A stretch of 64,000 nt of DNA from Pacificimonas sp963710205 (GTDB lineage Bacteria; Pseudomonadota; Alphaproteobacteria; Sphingomonadales; Sphingomonadaceae). The position numbers and the translations under genes are program-made. The notes under the pieces were generated by a model. It ran no database searches. It was given only the letters and a program-made list of their open reading frames with translations, and had not been told where the DNA came from. Shown in pieces: positions 1-8,489 of the stretch (the first letter of the stretch is position 1; every line of letters begins with the position of its first letter). The DNA lies in contig CAVPZG010000001.1 of assembly GCA_963710205.1 (NCBI GenBank), positions 62,001 to 126,000 on the forward strand. Direction: 5' to 3'.

Positions 1-255
1 AAGCGCCCCAAGCGCAATCCAAGGTTTGAAGCGCCCGAAGCGGCTGCGCGTATTGTCGGCCCAGTAACCGACAAGCGGATCGAAGGCCGTGTCGATCGCC
101 CGCACCGCCCCGAACATCAGACCGACAGCGGCCAGATCAAGGCCCATCTCGCCCGCATAGAAGGGCGGTAGAAACACGACGAGCGGCAGACCCGTTGCCG
201 CCACGGGCACACCCGGGCCGGCATAGGCGATCAGTCGAGAGGTCGGGACGCGCAT
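1..255 (-). CDS. GPH-family sugar:cation symporter (MFS), C-terminal part outside window
   Basis: This reading frame is open to the window edge, so only the first 85 residues are visible. The ATG at 255 is the first possible start, because a TAG lies in frame just upstream. The protein starts with a hydrophobic helix. At about residues 56-77 it carries the loop signature of the glycoside-pentoside-hexuronide symporters: DPLVGYWAD followed by NTRSRFGRFKPW, matching the family pattern D-P-x2-G-x3-D-x-T-x-S-R-x-G-R. Members import sugars or glycosides with H+ or Na+ across the inner membrane. The substrate cannot be told from this part. The family call is secure; the specificity is not. Confidence 0.8.
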   Translation of the reverse strand, partial: MRVPTSRLIAYAGPGVPVAATGLPLVVFLPPFYAGEMGLDLAAVGLMFGAVRAIDTAFDPLVGYWADNTRSRFGRFKPWIALGAL

Positions 256-305
256 CGGGTTCGACCCTATGCGCGCATGTCGGGCTTGCAAGCCTGCCTT
301 TGCCG

Positions 306-1472
306 CTAGCCCCGTTTGCGGCGGGCGATGCCAAGGCCGAGCGCCGCGAGCCCAAGCAGAAGCGCGGCCCCTGGAGCGGGAACCGGGGCGGCGGCATCGA
401 ACGCCAGCGGCTCGGGCAGATGACCCGCATTCGGCGCGGGGAAATCGAGGATGGGCGGACTGCCGATGGGAAGGCGGCCATCGATGGGGACGATATCGTC
501 GGCGTCGGTCGTCACCTGATATTCGCCCCGCGCCAGCTCCACCCGGCCATTGACGGCGGTAATCTCGTTATCGTGCAGCTCTGCAGGTTCGCCCGTGCGG
601 TTCTCGAAAAAGACCACCGTACCGCTTTTATAATTGGTGAACTGGTTGTCCCCGACGAAGGTGAACCCGGGCGTGTTGACGAACGCGCCGCCCTTATTCT
701 GTTCGAAGCCGAACGCGATGGCGACGGGATTGCCCGCATTCGCGCCCTTTATCATGGTGTTTCCCTCGACGACCAGCTGACCGCCCTCCGGCGCTTCGAT
801 CAGATAGCTGGCGGAGCCGTCCCGGTCATCGAGCGTCGAACGGCGCACGATGGTCGAATTCGCGCGCGATTTCACGTGGTGGCCGGTCGCGACGCGCGTG
901 AAGACCGTGTCCTCGACGACAAGGCCGTCGATGGTCTTGCCGACATAAATCGCGTGCGTCAGGACGCCGGGTCCGCCAGGGCTCCTGATCAGGTCGAAGC
1001 TCGAGCCGCGCACGGTGAGGACATTGCCATCATTCGTGCCGCTGGCGAGGATGCCGTTCTCGACATTGTAGAACTGGCTGTCGAGCACCGACAGGTTTCT
1101 GCCCTCACTGCGGATGCCCGCGCCGTTCCGGTCCGGCACGGAGGCGTTTTCGAAGCGAATGCCCTGCACGGTGATGTTGTCGCCCGCCGTCACGAACAGC
1201 GCCTTTCCAAGCACGGTCCCGCCGCGCACGATCACGCTGCCCGCCGCTGCGCCCGGCGCGGGGCGGATGGTAAGGTTGTTGTCGTAGAACGCGGCACCCG
1301 CGGTATAAACGCCCGCGTCTATCTCTATCACGTCGCCGTCATTGGCCATTCTGGAGGCGGCGTCGATGCTGGCATAGGGTTTACCCGCGCCGACCTGCAG
1401 AGTGGCGGCATGTGCCGCCGTGGAGGACAGGAGGATGAGGGCCAGGGCGCTGGCGCGAACGCTTGCAGACAT
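306..1472 (-). CDS. secreted parallel beta-helix protein with PEP-CTERM-like sorting tail
   Basis: The 388-residue product begins with a clear signal peptide (MSASVRASALALILLSS, then AAHAA). The body has a pattern typical of right-handed parallel beta-helix (pectate-lyase-like) proteins: many short strands with stacked N, D and G turns such as ITVQGIRFENASV and VLDSQFYNVENGI. The C-terminus is VPAPGAALLLGLAALGLG followed by a basic RRKR end, the layout of PEP-CTERM/VPxPG sorting signals (motif, membrane helix, arginine cluster). It is therefore probably exported and processed at the envelope by an exosortase-like system. I place the start at 1472 because GGAA precedes that ATG; an in-frame ATG at 1496 would add eight residues. 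No catalytic residues are recognisable. Confidence 0.75.
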   Translation of the reverse strand: MSASVRASALALILLSSTAAHAATLQVGAGKPYASIDAASRMANDGDVIEIDAGVYTAGAAFYDNNLTIRPAPGAAAGSVIVRGGTVLGKALFVTAGDNITVQGIRFENASVPDRNGAGIRSEGRNLSVLDSQFYNVENGILASGTNDGNVLTVRGSSFDLIRSPGGPGVLTHAIYVGKTIDGLVVEDTVFTRVATGHHVKSRANSTIVRRSTLDDRDGSASYLIEAPEGGQLVVEGNTMIKGANAGNPVAIAFGFEQNKGGAFVNTPGFTFVGDNQFTNYKSGTVVFFENRTGEPAELHDNEITAVNGRVELARGEYQVTTDADDIVPIDGRLPIGSPPILDFPAPNAGHLPEPLAFDAAAPVPAPGAALLLGLAALGLGIARRKRG

Positions 1473-1651
1473 TGGAATTCCAAGGATGATGGTCATGAGG
1501 ATGGGGCGGTTGTCGCGGGAACGTGGTTAACAACTACTAAAGACCGGACGCCGTCGCGCCGTTCGTGCGGTGAACGGCATCAGCTACGGGACGTTACGCC
1601 TTCATCCGCCGCCTCTGGCGCGGAATGCAAAGCTGCGGCAGGATGCGGGGC

Positions 1652-2083
1652 ATGACCTATCGCATCCTAGACGATCGCGCCGCCGCAGCGCCGCAGATCA
1701 CCGCCGCCGATATCGAAAGCCTGAAAGCGGCAGGCTTTCGCAGCATCGTCAACAACCGCCCCGACCATGAAGACCCGGGGCAGCCGGCATCGGCGGAGAT
1801 CGAAGCCGCTGCGAGAGCGGCGGGCCTCAGCTATGCGCATGTGCCGATGGGCCGCGAGCCGCTGACCGCCGAACTGGTCGCCGGCATGCGTGCCGCCCTG
1901 GACGCCGCCCCTGCCCCGGCGCTGCTGTTCTGCCGGTCGGGCACACGCTCCACGACCCTGTGGGCGCTGGCGGAGGCGCGCGCGGGCCGCGATGCGGACG
2001 AGCTGATCGAGAAGGCCGCGGCTGCGGGCTATGATCTTTCCCCTTATCGCGACATGCTGCGGGAGCTGGCGGGGCAGGGCTGA
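1652..2083 (+). CDS. TIGR01244/DUF442 protein-tyrosine-phosphatase-like protein
   Basis: The product has 143 residues from MTYRILDD. It fits the DUF442 family (TIGR01244, related to the N-terminal domain of the Blh hydrolase), with a cysteine-phosphatase or rhodanese-like loop FCRSGTRS near residue 102 supplying the C-x5-R anion-binding motif. The early segment FRSIVNNRPDHE is also typical of the family. Members are linked to sulfide or sulfur metabolism or to phosphatase activity, but the substrate is generally unknown. I prefer ATG 1652 over the upstream in-frame ATG at 1625. The stop overlaps the next start (TGATG), so translation is probably coupled to the sterol desaturase gene. Confidence 0.75.
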   Translation: MTYRILDDRAAAAPQITAADIESLKAAGFRSIVNNRPDHEDPGQPASAEIEAAARAAGLSYAHVPMGREPLTAELVAGMRAALDAAPAPALLFCRSGTRSTTLWALAEARAGRDADELIEKAAAAGYDLSPYRDMLRELAGQG

Positions 2084-2964
2084 TGGCGCTGCCCGACCCC
2101 GTCCAGCTGGCCATCCCCTTTTTCGTCGCCGCGCTGGTGGCGGAGATGGTCTGGGTGCGCCTGAAAGGCAGGCGGGCGGGTCGTTACGAGTGGCGTGACA
2201 CGCTGACCTCACTGACGATGGGGACGGGCAGTCTGGTCGCGGGCCTGCTGACCGGAACGCTTCTGGTCGGTTCGGCGCTATGGACGGCGCAGTTTCGCAT
2301 TGTCGACCCAGGCTGGGCCTGGTGGGTATGGATCGCCTGTTTCCTGCTGGACGATCTGGCCTATTACGCCTTTCACCGCGCTGCGCACCGCGTGCGCTGG
2401 TTCTGGGCCAGCCATGTCGTGCATCATTCCAGCACATATTATAATCTCTCGACCGCGCTGCGGCAGACCTGGACGGGCACGATCAGTTTCAGTTTTGTCT
2501 TTCGCCTGCCGCTCTTCCTCATCTTCGAACCCGCCATGGTGTTTTTCGTCATGGGCGCAAATCTGGTTTACCAGTTCTGGATCCATACCGAGGCGGTGAA
2601 ACGGATGCCGCGCTGGTTCGAAGCCGTGTTCAACACGCCGTCGCACCACAGGGTCCACCATGCCACGAATGCGCAGTGTCTCGACCGCAATTATGCCGGC
2701 ATGCTGATCATCTGGGACCGCATGTTCGGCACGTTCCAGCCCGAGCCCGCAGAGGTTCTGGAATACGGTCTTGTGAAGAATATCGGTACGTTCAATCCCG
2801 TGCGCGTGGCGCTGCACGAATGGGCGGGCCTATGGCGTGACCTTCGGGCCGCCCCATCCTGGTCGGCGCGCTGGCATTATCTGTCGAAACCACCGGGCTG
2901 GAGCCATGACGGCAGCCGGGAAACGTCCGATTCCATACGCGCGGCCTGGGAACGCGCGCAATGA
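2083..2964 (+). CDS. sterol desaturase / fatty acid hydroxylase family membrane protein
   Basis: The 293-residue integral membrane protein carries the histidine clusters that bind the di-iron centre of this superfamily: HRAAHR near residue 103, HVVHHSS near 112, and HRVHH near 189, with a further H in WIHTEAV. Several hydrophobic helices precede and separate them. Members hydroxylate or desaturate lipids, carotenoids or sterol-like substrates using O2. The exact substrate is unknown here; carotenoid or hydroxy-fatty-acid modification would suit a sphingomonad but that is a guess. The gene overlaps its neighbours on both sides (TGATG upstream, ATGA with arfB downstream), indicating an operon. 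Confidence 0.85.
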   Translation: MALPDPVQLAIPFFVAALVAEMVWVRLKGRRAGRYEWRDTLTSLTMGTGSLVAGLLTGTLLVGSALWTAQFRIVDPGWAWWVWIACFLLDDLAYYAFHRAAHRVRWFWASHVVHHSSTYYNLSTALRQTWTGTISFSFVFRLPLFLIFEPAMVFFVMGANLVYQFWIHTEAVKRMPRWFEAVFNTPSHHRVHHATNAQCLDRNYAGMLIIWDRMFGTFQPEPAEVLEYGLVKNIGTFNPVRVALHEWAGLWRDLRAAPSWSARWHYLSKPPGWSHDGSRETSDSIRAAWERAQ

Positions 2965-3386
2965 GCGCCCGTATCGACATCGGGCGCGGGTTATCGATTG
3001 GCGAGAATGAACTGACGGAGAGCTTCATTCGGGCAGGCGGTCCCGGCGGGCAGAACGTCAACAAGGTGTCGACGGCGGTATCGCTGAGCTTCGATCTTGG
3101 CGCTTCGGACCTGCCGGAGGGCGCGAAACGCCGCGCCGCTGCCCTTGCGGGACGCCGCCTGTCAAAATCGGGACTGCTGGTGCTGAAGGCCGAGCGGTTT
3201 GCCACGCAAGAGGCCAACAGGAAGGATGCGCGCGACAGGCTGGTCGCGTTGCTGGCAGAGGCCGCGGTCCCGCCGCGCTACAGGGTGAAGACAAAGCCAT
3301 CACGGCGCGCCAAGGCGAAACGCGTCGACAGGAAGGTGAACCGTGGGCGCGTGAAATCCCTGCGCGGCAGGCCCACAGCCGATTAG
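2961..3386 (+). CDS. arfB: alternative ribosome-rescue factor ArfB (YaeJ)
   Basis: The product has 141 residues, as usual for ArfB. Near the N-terminus is the RF1/RF2-like catalytic motif RAGGPGGQNVNKV containing the GGQ needed for peptidyl-tRNA hydrolysis. The C-terminus is the basic tail characteristic of ArfB/ICT1 (RRAKAKRVDRKVNRGRVKSLRG), which enters the empty mRNA channel of stalled ribosomes. It lacks codon-recognition domains. It overlaps the preceding desaturase gene by four bases (ATGA). It should rescue ribosomes stalled on non-stop mRNAs in the cytosol. Confidence 0.93.
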   Translation: MSARIDIGRGLSIGENELTESFIRAGGPGGQNVNKVSTAVSLSFDLGASDLPEGAKRRAAALAGRRLSKSGLLVLKAERFATQEANRKDARDRLVALLAEAAVPPRYRVKTKPSRRAKAKRVDRKVNRGRVKSLRGRPTAD

Positions 3387-3389
3387 GCG

Positions 3390-3536
3390 TTACCGGTTGG
3401 TTTTCCAGCCAACGATGATGCCAAAAAGAAAGCAGGCGAAAAAGGCGAGCCGCACGTTCGCGCCGTCCAGACCGCCGATGCTTTGCTGTCCGAACGCGAA
3501 CAGAGCGATGAAGAGCGCGAGTGCGAGCGCTGCCAT
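3390..3536 (-). CDS. 48-residue small membrane protein
   Basis: An ATG-to-TAA frame of 48 codons lies on the minus strand between arfB and purS. The product has two hydrophobic stretches (residues 2-15, MAALALALFIALFAF; residues 30-43, LAFFACFLFGIIVGW) separated by a short polar loop, and ends KTNR. That is what a small two-helix inner-membrane protein looks like, and it fills an otherwise empty gap without overlapping its neighbours. I do not recognise the family. Small membrane proteins of this shape are common next to purS in alphaproteobacteria only as far as I recall, so treat function as unknown. Confidence 0.55.
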   Translation of the reverse strand: MAALALALFIALFAFGQQSIGGLDGANVRLAFFACFLFGIIVGWKTNR

Positions 3537-3621
3537 GATTTTACCCCAAATTGTGGCCCCTGCGACTCGCCATAGCGGAAAAGTCTTTCCCCTCCGTTAC
3601 CGGCACGGCATAGGGGCGCGC

Positions 3622-3852
3622 ATGAAAGCCAAAATCTACATCACGCTGAAATCCGGCGTTCTCGACCCGCAGGGGAAGGCTGTCCACCACGCACTGGGTG
3701 CGCTCGGCTTTTCGGAGGCCGAGGACGTCCGCCAGGGGAAATATATCGAACTCGAACTGGCGGACGGCACAAGCGAGGCGCGCATCGCCGAAATGTGCGA
3801 GAAGCTGCTGGCAAACACGGTTATCGAGAATTACCGGATAGAAATCGCGTGA
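3622..3852 (+). CDS. purS: phosphoribosylformylglycinamidine synthase subunit PurS
   Basis: The 76-residue product has the normal PurS length and sequence pattern, starting MKAKIYITLKSGVLDPQGKA and containing DVRQGKYIEL. PurS is the small bridging subunit of the three-part FGAM synthase (PurS-PurQ-PurL) of purine biosynthesis. It docks the glutaminase PurQ on PurL and helps channel ammonia. The frame is open further upstream, but ATG 3622 gives the family's standard N-terminus. The stop overlaps the GTG start of purQ. purL is not in this window. Confidence 0.93.
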   Translation: MKAKIYITLKSGVLDPQGKAVHHALGALGFSEAEDVRQGKYIELELADGTSEARIAEMCEKLLANTVIENYRIEIA

Positions 3853-4511
3853 AAGCCGCGGTCATCGTCTTTCCGGGTTCCAATTGCGACCGCGACATGG
3901 CCGTCGCGCTGGAGCGTGTGGCGGGCGCCGACGTCGAGATGGTGTGGCATGGCAATGCCGAGCTGCCAAATGTCGACCTGATCGCGCTTCCGGGCGGCTT
4001 TTCCTATGGCGACTATCTGAGGACGGGGGCCATCGCCGCGAAATCGCCGATCATGAAGGCGGTCATCAGGGCCGCAGAGGAAGGCCGCCATGTCCTGGGT
4101 GTCTGCAATGGTTTCCAGATGCTGACGGAAACGCAGATCCTGCCGGGTGCGCTGCTGAGGAATTCCGGTCTCGATTATGTCTGCCGCGATGTCAGCATCA
4201 CCGTGGAAGATTCCGATACGAATTTCACGCTGGCTTATGAGGGCGGCGAGACACTCCGCATTCCCGTCGCCCATCATGACGGCAATTATTTCGCTGACGA
4301 AGACACACTGGAGCGGCTGGAGGGCGAAGGCCAGATCGTTTTTCGCTACGGCGAGTCCGTCAACGGTTCACAGCGCAACATCGCCGGGATCCGCAACCGC
4401 CGCGGCAATGTGCTTGGCATGATGCCGCATCCTGAACGGCTGGTGGAACAGGAACAGGGCGGCACGGACGGCCGCGGCCTGTTCGAGGCGCTCGCAAAAA
4501 CGCTGGGTTAG
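3849..4511 (+). CDS. purQ: phosphoribosylformylglycinamidine synthase glutaminase subunit PurQ
   Basis: The 220-residue class I glutamine amidotransferase begins with GTG 3849 (VKAAVIVFPGSNCDRD), overlapping the purS stop as GTGA. The nucleophile cysteine lies in GVCNGFQML near residue 86, and the catalytic His-Glu pair is in MMPHPERLVE near the C-terminus. The oxyanion glycine motif PGGFSYGDYLR is intact. PurQ releases ammonia from glutamine for FGAR amidation by PurL. Upstream ATGs in this frame lie inside purS and are not needed. Confidence 0.95.
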   Translation: MKAAVIVFPGSNCDRDMAVALERVAGADVEMVWHGNAELPNVDLIALPGGFSYGDYLRTGAIAAKSPIMKAVIRAAEEGRHVLGVCNGFQMLTETQILPGALLRNSGLDYVCRDVSITVEDSDTNFTLAYEGGETLRIPVAHHDGNYFADEDTLERLEGEGQIVFRYGESVNGSQRNIAGIRNRRGNVLGMMPHPERLVEQEQGGTDGRGLFEALAKTLG

Positions 4512-4601
4512 ACCGCGCGCCGGTCGCATTGAAAACAAGTGTCATTCTCGCGCGGACGGGAACGACAATCATTGCTTTGACCTGCCGAACGGGGGCGCCG
4601 C

Positions 4602-5717
4602 CTAGTCCGCCAGCGCCAGCCGCTCATAACGGCGCAGATAATGATCGACGCCGCCGAACTGCGCCTCGATCATGGTCGCGCGCTTGAAATAGTGGCCGAC
4701 GGCATATTCGTCGGCGATGCCGTTGCCGCCGTGCAGCTGCACGGCCTCCTGCCCGCAGTGGACAAGGCCCTTGCCGATCTTTGCCTTCGCCATGGCGACG
4801 GGCGCGGTTTCGGGTAATTTCAGGGTCGCCATCAGCGTCATGGACTGCGCCTCTTCATGGACGACGAACATATCGACCATGCGGTGCTGGAGAACCTGGA
4901 ACTTCGAGATCGGCACACCGAACTGCTTGCGCTCCTTGGTATATTCCATGGTCAGCTTGTTGAGCATCCCGATGACGCCGACGCCCTCTGCGCACAGGGC
5001 GGCAAGCGCCTCGTCAACGACCTTGCGAATGACCGGGCTGGCCTTGCCGACGTCGCCGAGCAAAGCGGAAGAGTCGAGCGCGGCGTTTTCAAATGTGATT
5101 TCGGACGCAATGCCACCATCGACCAGCGGATAGTCGCGGCGCGAGACACCCGCCGCGTCGGACGGAAGGACGAACAGCGAAATCCCGTCAGCGTCGGTTT
5201 TCTCACCGGAAGTGCGCGCACTGACGATCAGGTGGGTCGAGGATGCCGCGTCGCGCACAACGGCCTTGTGACCCGACAATGTCCAGCCGCCATCCTTTTC
5301 CTTCGCGCTCACCTCGACATGATCGAGATTATAGCGGCCCCTGGGTTCCGCCCAGGCAAAGGCGAAACGCGTCTCGCCGCCGATAATCCCCTCGATGAGG
5401 TCATTGCGGCCCGCCTCCCGCGCAAAGCCACCGCCGAGGACAACGGTGGATAGATAGGGCTCAACGACCAGCGCCTTGCCGATCTCCTCCATGACGATCA
5501 TGTTTTCAACAGGTCCGCCGCCAAGGCCGCCCATGTCCTCGGAAAATGGCGCGCCAAGGATACCGAGTTCTTCGGCGAAGGCCTTCCAGATATCGGGCGA
5601 CCAGCCATGCTCACCGCGGCTGATCTTCTGGCGCGTTTCGAAATCATAGCGGTCGGCAAGGAAACGCTGCAGCGTATCGCGGACCATGGTCTGCGTTTCG
5701 GTATAGTCGAAGTTCAT
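4602..5717 (-). CDS. acyl-CoA dehydrogenase, small-subunit type (PimD-like)
   Basis: This 371-residue FAD-dependent acyl-CoA dehydrogenase begins MNFDYTETQTMVRDTLQRFL, the typical start of the small subunit in paired dehydrogenases such as pimeloyl-CoA dehydrogenase. The central beta domain and the C-terminal helical bundle (KERKQFGVPISKFQVLQHR; QLHGGNGIADEYAVGHYFKR) are present. The C-terminus GGVDHYLRRYERL lacks the GGSNEIQ segment of ordinary members, as expected for the partner subunit. It lies downstream of, and co-directional with, the large subunit at 5834-7042. Substrate is probably a medium-chain, dicarboxylic or branched acyl-CoA, not determined. Confidence 0.85.
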   Translation of the reverse strand: MNFDYTETQTMVRDTLQRFLADRYDFETRQKISRGEHGWSPDIWKAFAEELGILGAPFSEDMGGLGGGPVENMIVMEEIGKALVVEPYLSTVVLGGGFAREAGRNDLIEGIIGGETRFAFAWAEPRGRYNLDHVEVSAKEKDGGWTLSGHKAVVRDAASSTHLIVSARTSGEKTDADGISLFVLPSDAAGVSRRDYPLVDGGIASEITFENAALDSSALLGDVGKASPVIRKVVDEALAALCAEGVGVIGMLNKLTMEYTKERKQFGVPISKFQVLQHRMVDMFVVHEEAQSMTLMATLKLPETAPVAMAKAKIGKGLVHCGQEAVQLHGGNGIADEYAVGHYFKRATMIEAQFGGVDHYLRRYERLALAD

Positions 5718-5730
5718 GTAAAACCCTTTT

Positions 5731-5819
5731 CGTCATTCCGGCGGAGGCCGGAATTCATCTCCGGAACTCGCGTACCTGCGCCGTCTTGGGAATGGACCCC
5801 GGACGACGCCGGGGTCACG
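5731..5819. repeat. intergenic palindromic repeat between the two dehydrogenase genes
   Basis: The segment starts CGTCATTCCGGCGGAGGCCG and ends with a CCCCGGACGACGCCGGGG hairpin followed by TCACG. It resembles the short dispersed CGTCATTCC-type palindromes common in sphingomonads and relatives. A related copy lies at 25519-25552. It separates the large- and small-subunit genes and may form RNA hairpins that tune expression of the downstream gene. Confidence 0.6.
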
Positions 5820-5833
5820 ATCTCGTCCTGCTG

Positions 5834-7042
5834 TTACAGCCCCAACATCATCTTTGCGATGATGCCGCGCTGAATCTCGTTTGATCCGCCGTAAATCGAC
5901 GTTTTGCGCGTGTTGAAATATGTCGGCGCGGCGCGCTGGGCATAATCGGGGCCGATAGCATACTCGTTGCCACCCTCTCCATAGCCGCGGAAATAGGGCG
6001 CGCCGTAGTGGCCGACGGCCTCCAGCACGAGCTCGGTAATGCGCTGCTGGATCTCCGTGCCCTTGATCTTGAGGATCGAGGATTCGGGTCCGGGGCCGCG
6101 GCCCGCGGCTTCACCTGCGAGCGTGCGGAGTTCGGTAAACTCCAGCGCGGCCAGGTCGATTTCCAGTTCCGCGACCTTGCGCTTGAAGAACGGATTCTGA
6201 AGAAGCGGCTGCCCCTCGTCGAGTTCCGTCGTGGCGATCTCCTTCAGCTTTTCGATCCCGCGCTTCGACCGGGCGACGCCCGCGATGCCGGACCGCTCAT
6301 GCGCCAGCAGGAACTTCGCGCAGGTCCAGCCGTCATTCTCGGTGTGGATGCGGTTCTCAATGGGCACCTTCACATTGTCGAGCCAGACTTCGTTGACCTC
6401 ATGCTCGCCCCCGAGCGTGATGAGCGGGCGGACAGTGATGCCGGGCGATTTCATATCGATCAGCAGGAAGGAAATGCCCTGCTGCGGCTTGGGCGCATCG
6501 GGATCGGTGCGCACGAGGAAAAAGCCCCAGTCGGCATGCTGCGCCAGCGTCGTCCAGGTCTTCTGGCCGTTGACCAGATAATATTCCTTGCCGTCGTCAC
6601 CCTTTATGCGCTCGGCTTTCGTCTTCAGCGAGGCAAGATCGGAACCCGCGCCCGGTTCGGAATAGCCCTGGCACCACCAGGTCGTACCGGCGACGATGCC
6701 GGGCAGAAAGCGCTTCTTCTGCTCCTCCGTTCCAAAGGTGTAGATGACCGGTCCCACCATCGATACACCGAACGGCAGCGGCGGAATGGTCTCGGCCTTC
6801 GCGCTCTCCTCGGACCAGATATAGCGCTGCGTCGACGTCCATCCGGTGCCGCCATATTCCTCAGGCCAAGCGGGAACCGACCAGCCCTTTTCACCCAGGA
6901 TCTGATGCCATTTCAGCATGTCTTCCTTGCCGAGATCTTCCCGTCCACCCTTTTCGCGAAGTTCCTTGGGATAATTCTTGTCGATGAAGCTTCGCACCTC
7001 GGCGCGAAACGCTTCTTCCTCGGGGCTGAATGACAGGTCCAT
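5834..7042 (-). CDS. acyl-CoA dehydrogenase, large-subunit type (PimC-like)
   Basis: The 402-residue product is a full acyl-CoA dehydrogenase: N-terminal helical domain (MDLSFSPEEEAFRAEVRSFI), flavin-binding beta domain with QGYSEPGAGSDLASL and NGQKTWTT, and a C-terminal domain ending TSIYGGSNEIQRGIIAKMM. The E in GGSNE lies where this family keeps conserved active-site contacts. The sequence style matches the large subunit of pimeloyl-CoA dehydrogenase and similar heteromeric enzymes. With the downstream small subunit it probably forms a heterotetramer that introduces the alpha-beta double bond in acyl-CoA substrates, passing electrons to ETF. Confidence 0.87.
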   Translation of the reverse strand: MDLSFSPEEEAFRAEVRSFIDKNYPKELREKGGREDLGKEDMLKWHQILGEKGWSVPAWPEEYGGTGWTSTQRYIWSEESAKAETIPPLPFGVSMVGPVIYTFGTEEQKKRFLPGIVAGTTWWCQGYSEPGAGSDLASLKTKAERIKGDDGKEYYLVNGQKTWTTLAQHADWGFFLVRTDPDAPKPQQGISFLLIDMKSPGITVRPLITLGGEHEVNEVWLDNVKVPIENRIHTENDGWTCAKFLLAHERSGIAGVARSKRGIEKLKEIATTELDEGQPLLQNPFFKRKVAELEIDLAALEFTELRTLAGEAAGRGPGPESSILKIKGTEIQQRITELVLEAVGHYGAPYFRGYGEGGNEYAIGPDYAQRAAPTYFNTRKTSIYGGSNEIQRGIIAKMMLGL

Positions 7043-7116
7043 ATCGTGTCTCCTTTGCGGCTGTTATTTCCATAGCATGGCGGTGCATCATATCCGCCAT
7101 AAAGATAGGCGCGGCA

Positions 7117-7818
7117 TCAGGGCGCGATCTCGGCACCATCCCAGGCGAAGAGCCTGCCACTTTCGTTTGCGGTCAGTCCGTCCAGCACATCCAGCAGTTT
7201 TCCGGCGGCATAATCCGGCGTGAACAGCTTGCCTTCCGGCACATTCGCCTGAAAGGGTCCGGACAATGCCGTGTCCACCGTTCCAGGATGAAGCGCGGCG
7301 CAGATCGCTTCCGGTTTCTGGCGCGCCAGTTCGATGGCCAGCGTGCGGATCAGCTGGTTCAACGCCGCCTTCGACGCGCGGTAGCCATACCAGCCGCCCA
7401 GCCCGTTGTCGGATATGCTGCCGACACGCGCGCTGAGGGCGGCGAAAACGCTGCGCCCTTCCTTCGGCAATAGGGGTAGAAAGTGCTTCGCGACCAGCGC
7501 GGGCCCGACCGCGTTGACGGCGAAGGCGCGCAACAGGTCGTCATGGCTAAGGGCGCGGCAATTCTTTTCCGGACCATAGCCGTCCGCGTGAAGAAGTCCC
7601 GTTGCAACGATAATCAGGTCGGCGGAGCCAATGCGGGCTGCCGCGGCAGCTATGCTGGCCTCGTCTTCGATATCAATAAATCCGCTGTCGGCGCCGCTAA
7701 TTTCGGCGCCCGAGCGGGACAGCGCGTGCACGGCATCATGCCGCGCACGCGAAATCACCGCTTCTGTCAGCGCGCGGCCGATCCCGCCCGACGCGCCGAT
7801 AATGACAGCCGCGCTCAC
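7117..7818 (-). CDS. short-chain dehydrogenase/reductase (CsgA/C-factor-like)
   Basis: The 233-residue Rossmann-fold protein has the cofactor loop IIGASGGIGRAL at the N-terminus and the catalytic Tyr-Lys in YGYRASKAALN near residue 147, with a serine upstream at LSARVGS. The start is GTG 7818, overlapping the dps stop as GTGA, which suggests coupling to dps. The pattern (short protein, LHPGTVDTALSGPF) resembles C-factor-like SDRs. Substrate is unknown. Confidence 0.8.
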   Translation of the reverse strand: MSAAVIIGASGGIGRALTEAVISRARHDAVHALSRSGAEISGADSGFIDIEDEASIAAAAARIGSADLIIVATGLLHADGYGPEKNCRALSHDDLLRAFAVNAVGPALVAKHFLPLLPKEGRSVFAALSARVGSISDNGLGGWYGYRASKAALNQLIRTLAIELARQKPEAICAALHPGTVDTALSGPFQANVPEGKLFTPDYAAGKLLDVLDGLTANESGRLFAWDGAEIAP

Positions 7819-8297
7819 CCGTTCAGGCTACGCAGCATCCATGCGGCCTTGTCGTGAACGGTCATACGCCCGATCATCATGTCGACCGTGACTTCATCCT
7901 CGACCTCTTCGGCGATGGGCAAAAGATCGCGGCAGGTCTGGGCCACATGTTCATGGTCGCGCGCCAGATGTTCGCACATGTCGAGGGCTTCGGGCGGCGT
8001 GTCCGGCGCTTCTTCCAGCTTTGAGAGCTTGCCAAAGGCACTGTAGCTGCCCGGTGCGGTTTCGCCGAGGGCGCGGATACGTTCGGCGATATCGTCAACG
8101 GCTGTTGCGAGTTCCGTATATTGTTCCTCGAACAGCGTGTGCAGCGAATGAAAATGCGGACCCTTCACATTCCAGTGATAATTGTGCGTTTTCAGATAGA
8201 GGGAATAGCTGTCGGCCAGAACCTTGCCGAGTTCCTTGCCGACCTTTGCGCGGCCTTCCTTGTTGATACCGATATGCGGGGTGGGGGCGGCTGCCAT
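7815..8297 (-). CDS. dps: Dps-family ferritin-like DNA-protection protein
   Basis: The 160-residue protein matches Dps/MrgA ferritin-like proteins in length and motifs. The ferroxidase residues are visible in THNYHWNVKGPHFHSLH and the following FEEQYTELATAVDDIAERI. Dps dodecamers oxidise Fe2+ with H2O2, store iron and shield DNA in stress. A DPS-type helix bundle fits the rest. ATG 8297 is preceded by a GGAGATC ribosome site. The SDR gene downstream overlaps its stop. The region upstream of the gene contains no operator I can name. Confidence 0.92.
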   Translation of the reverse strand: MAAAPTPHIGINKEGRAKVGKELGKVLADSYSLYLKTHNYHWNVKGPHFHSLHTLFEEQYTELATAVDDIAERIRALGETAPGSYSAFGKLSKLEEAPDTPPEALDMCEHLARDHEHVAQTCRDLLPIAEEVEDEVTVDMMIGRMTVHDKAAWMLRSLNG

Positions 8298-8489
8298 GTC
8301 TGATCTCCTGTCTGATGTGAATTACATCAGTTCAACGGGAGAACGGGACCTGTGTTCCTGTGACATTTTCACTAAGTGTGATCGCCGGCGTTTCACATGG
8401 TTTCTCGGGCGCCTCATCCGGTCTCAAGGCCGGGAAGAGGCAACCCGGAATCGAAGCCTGACGCGACCCCGAAGCGGGCTCTGACGCGG

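Noticed and set aside
195..1655. 486-codon plus-strand frame across the beta-helix gene
   Set aside because: It is antisense to a gene with signal peptide and sorting tail, and it has no protein-like pattern.
5731..5819. an insertion sequence between the two dehydrogenase genes
   Set aside because: There is no transposase and no terminal inverted repeats of IS type; it matches short intergenic palindromes.
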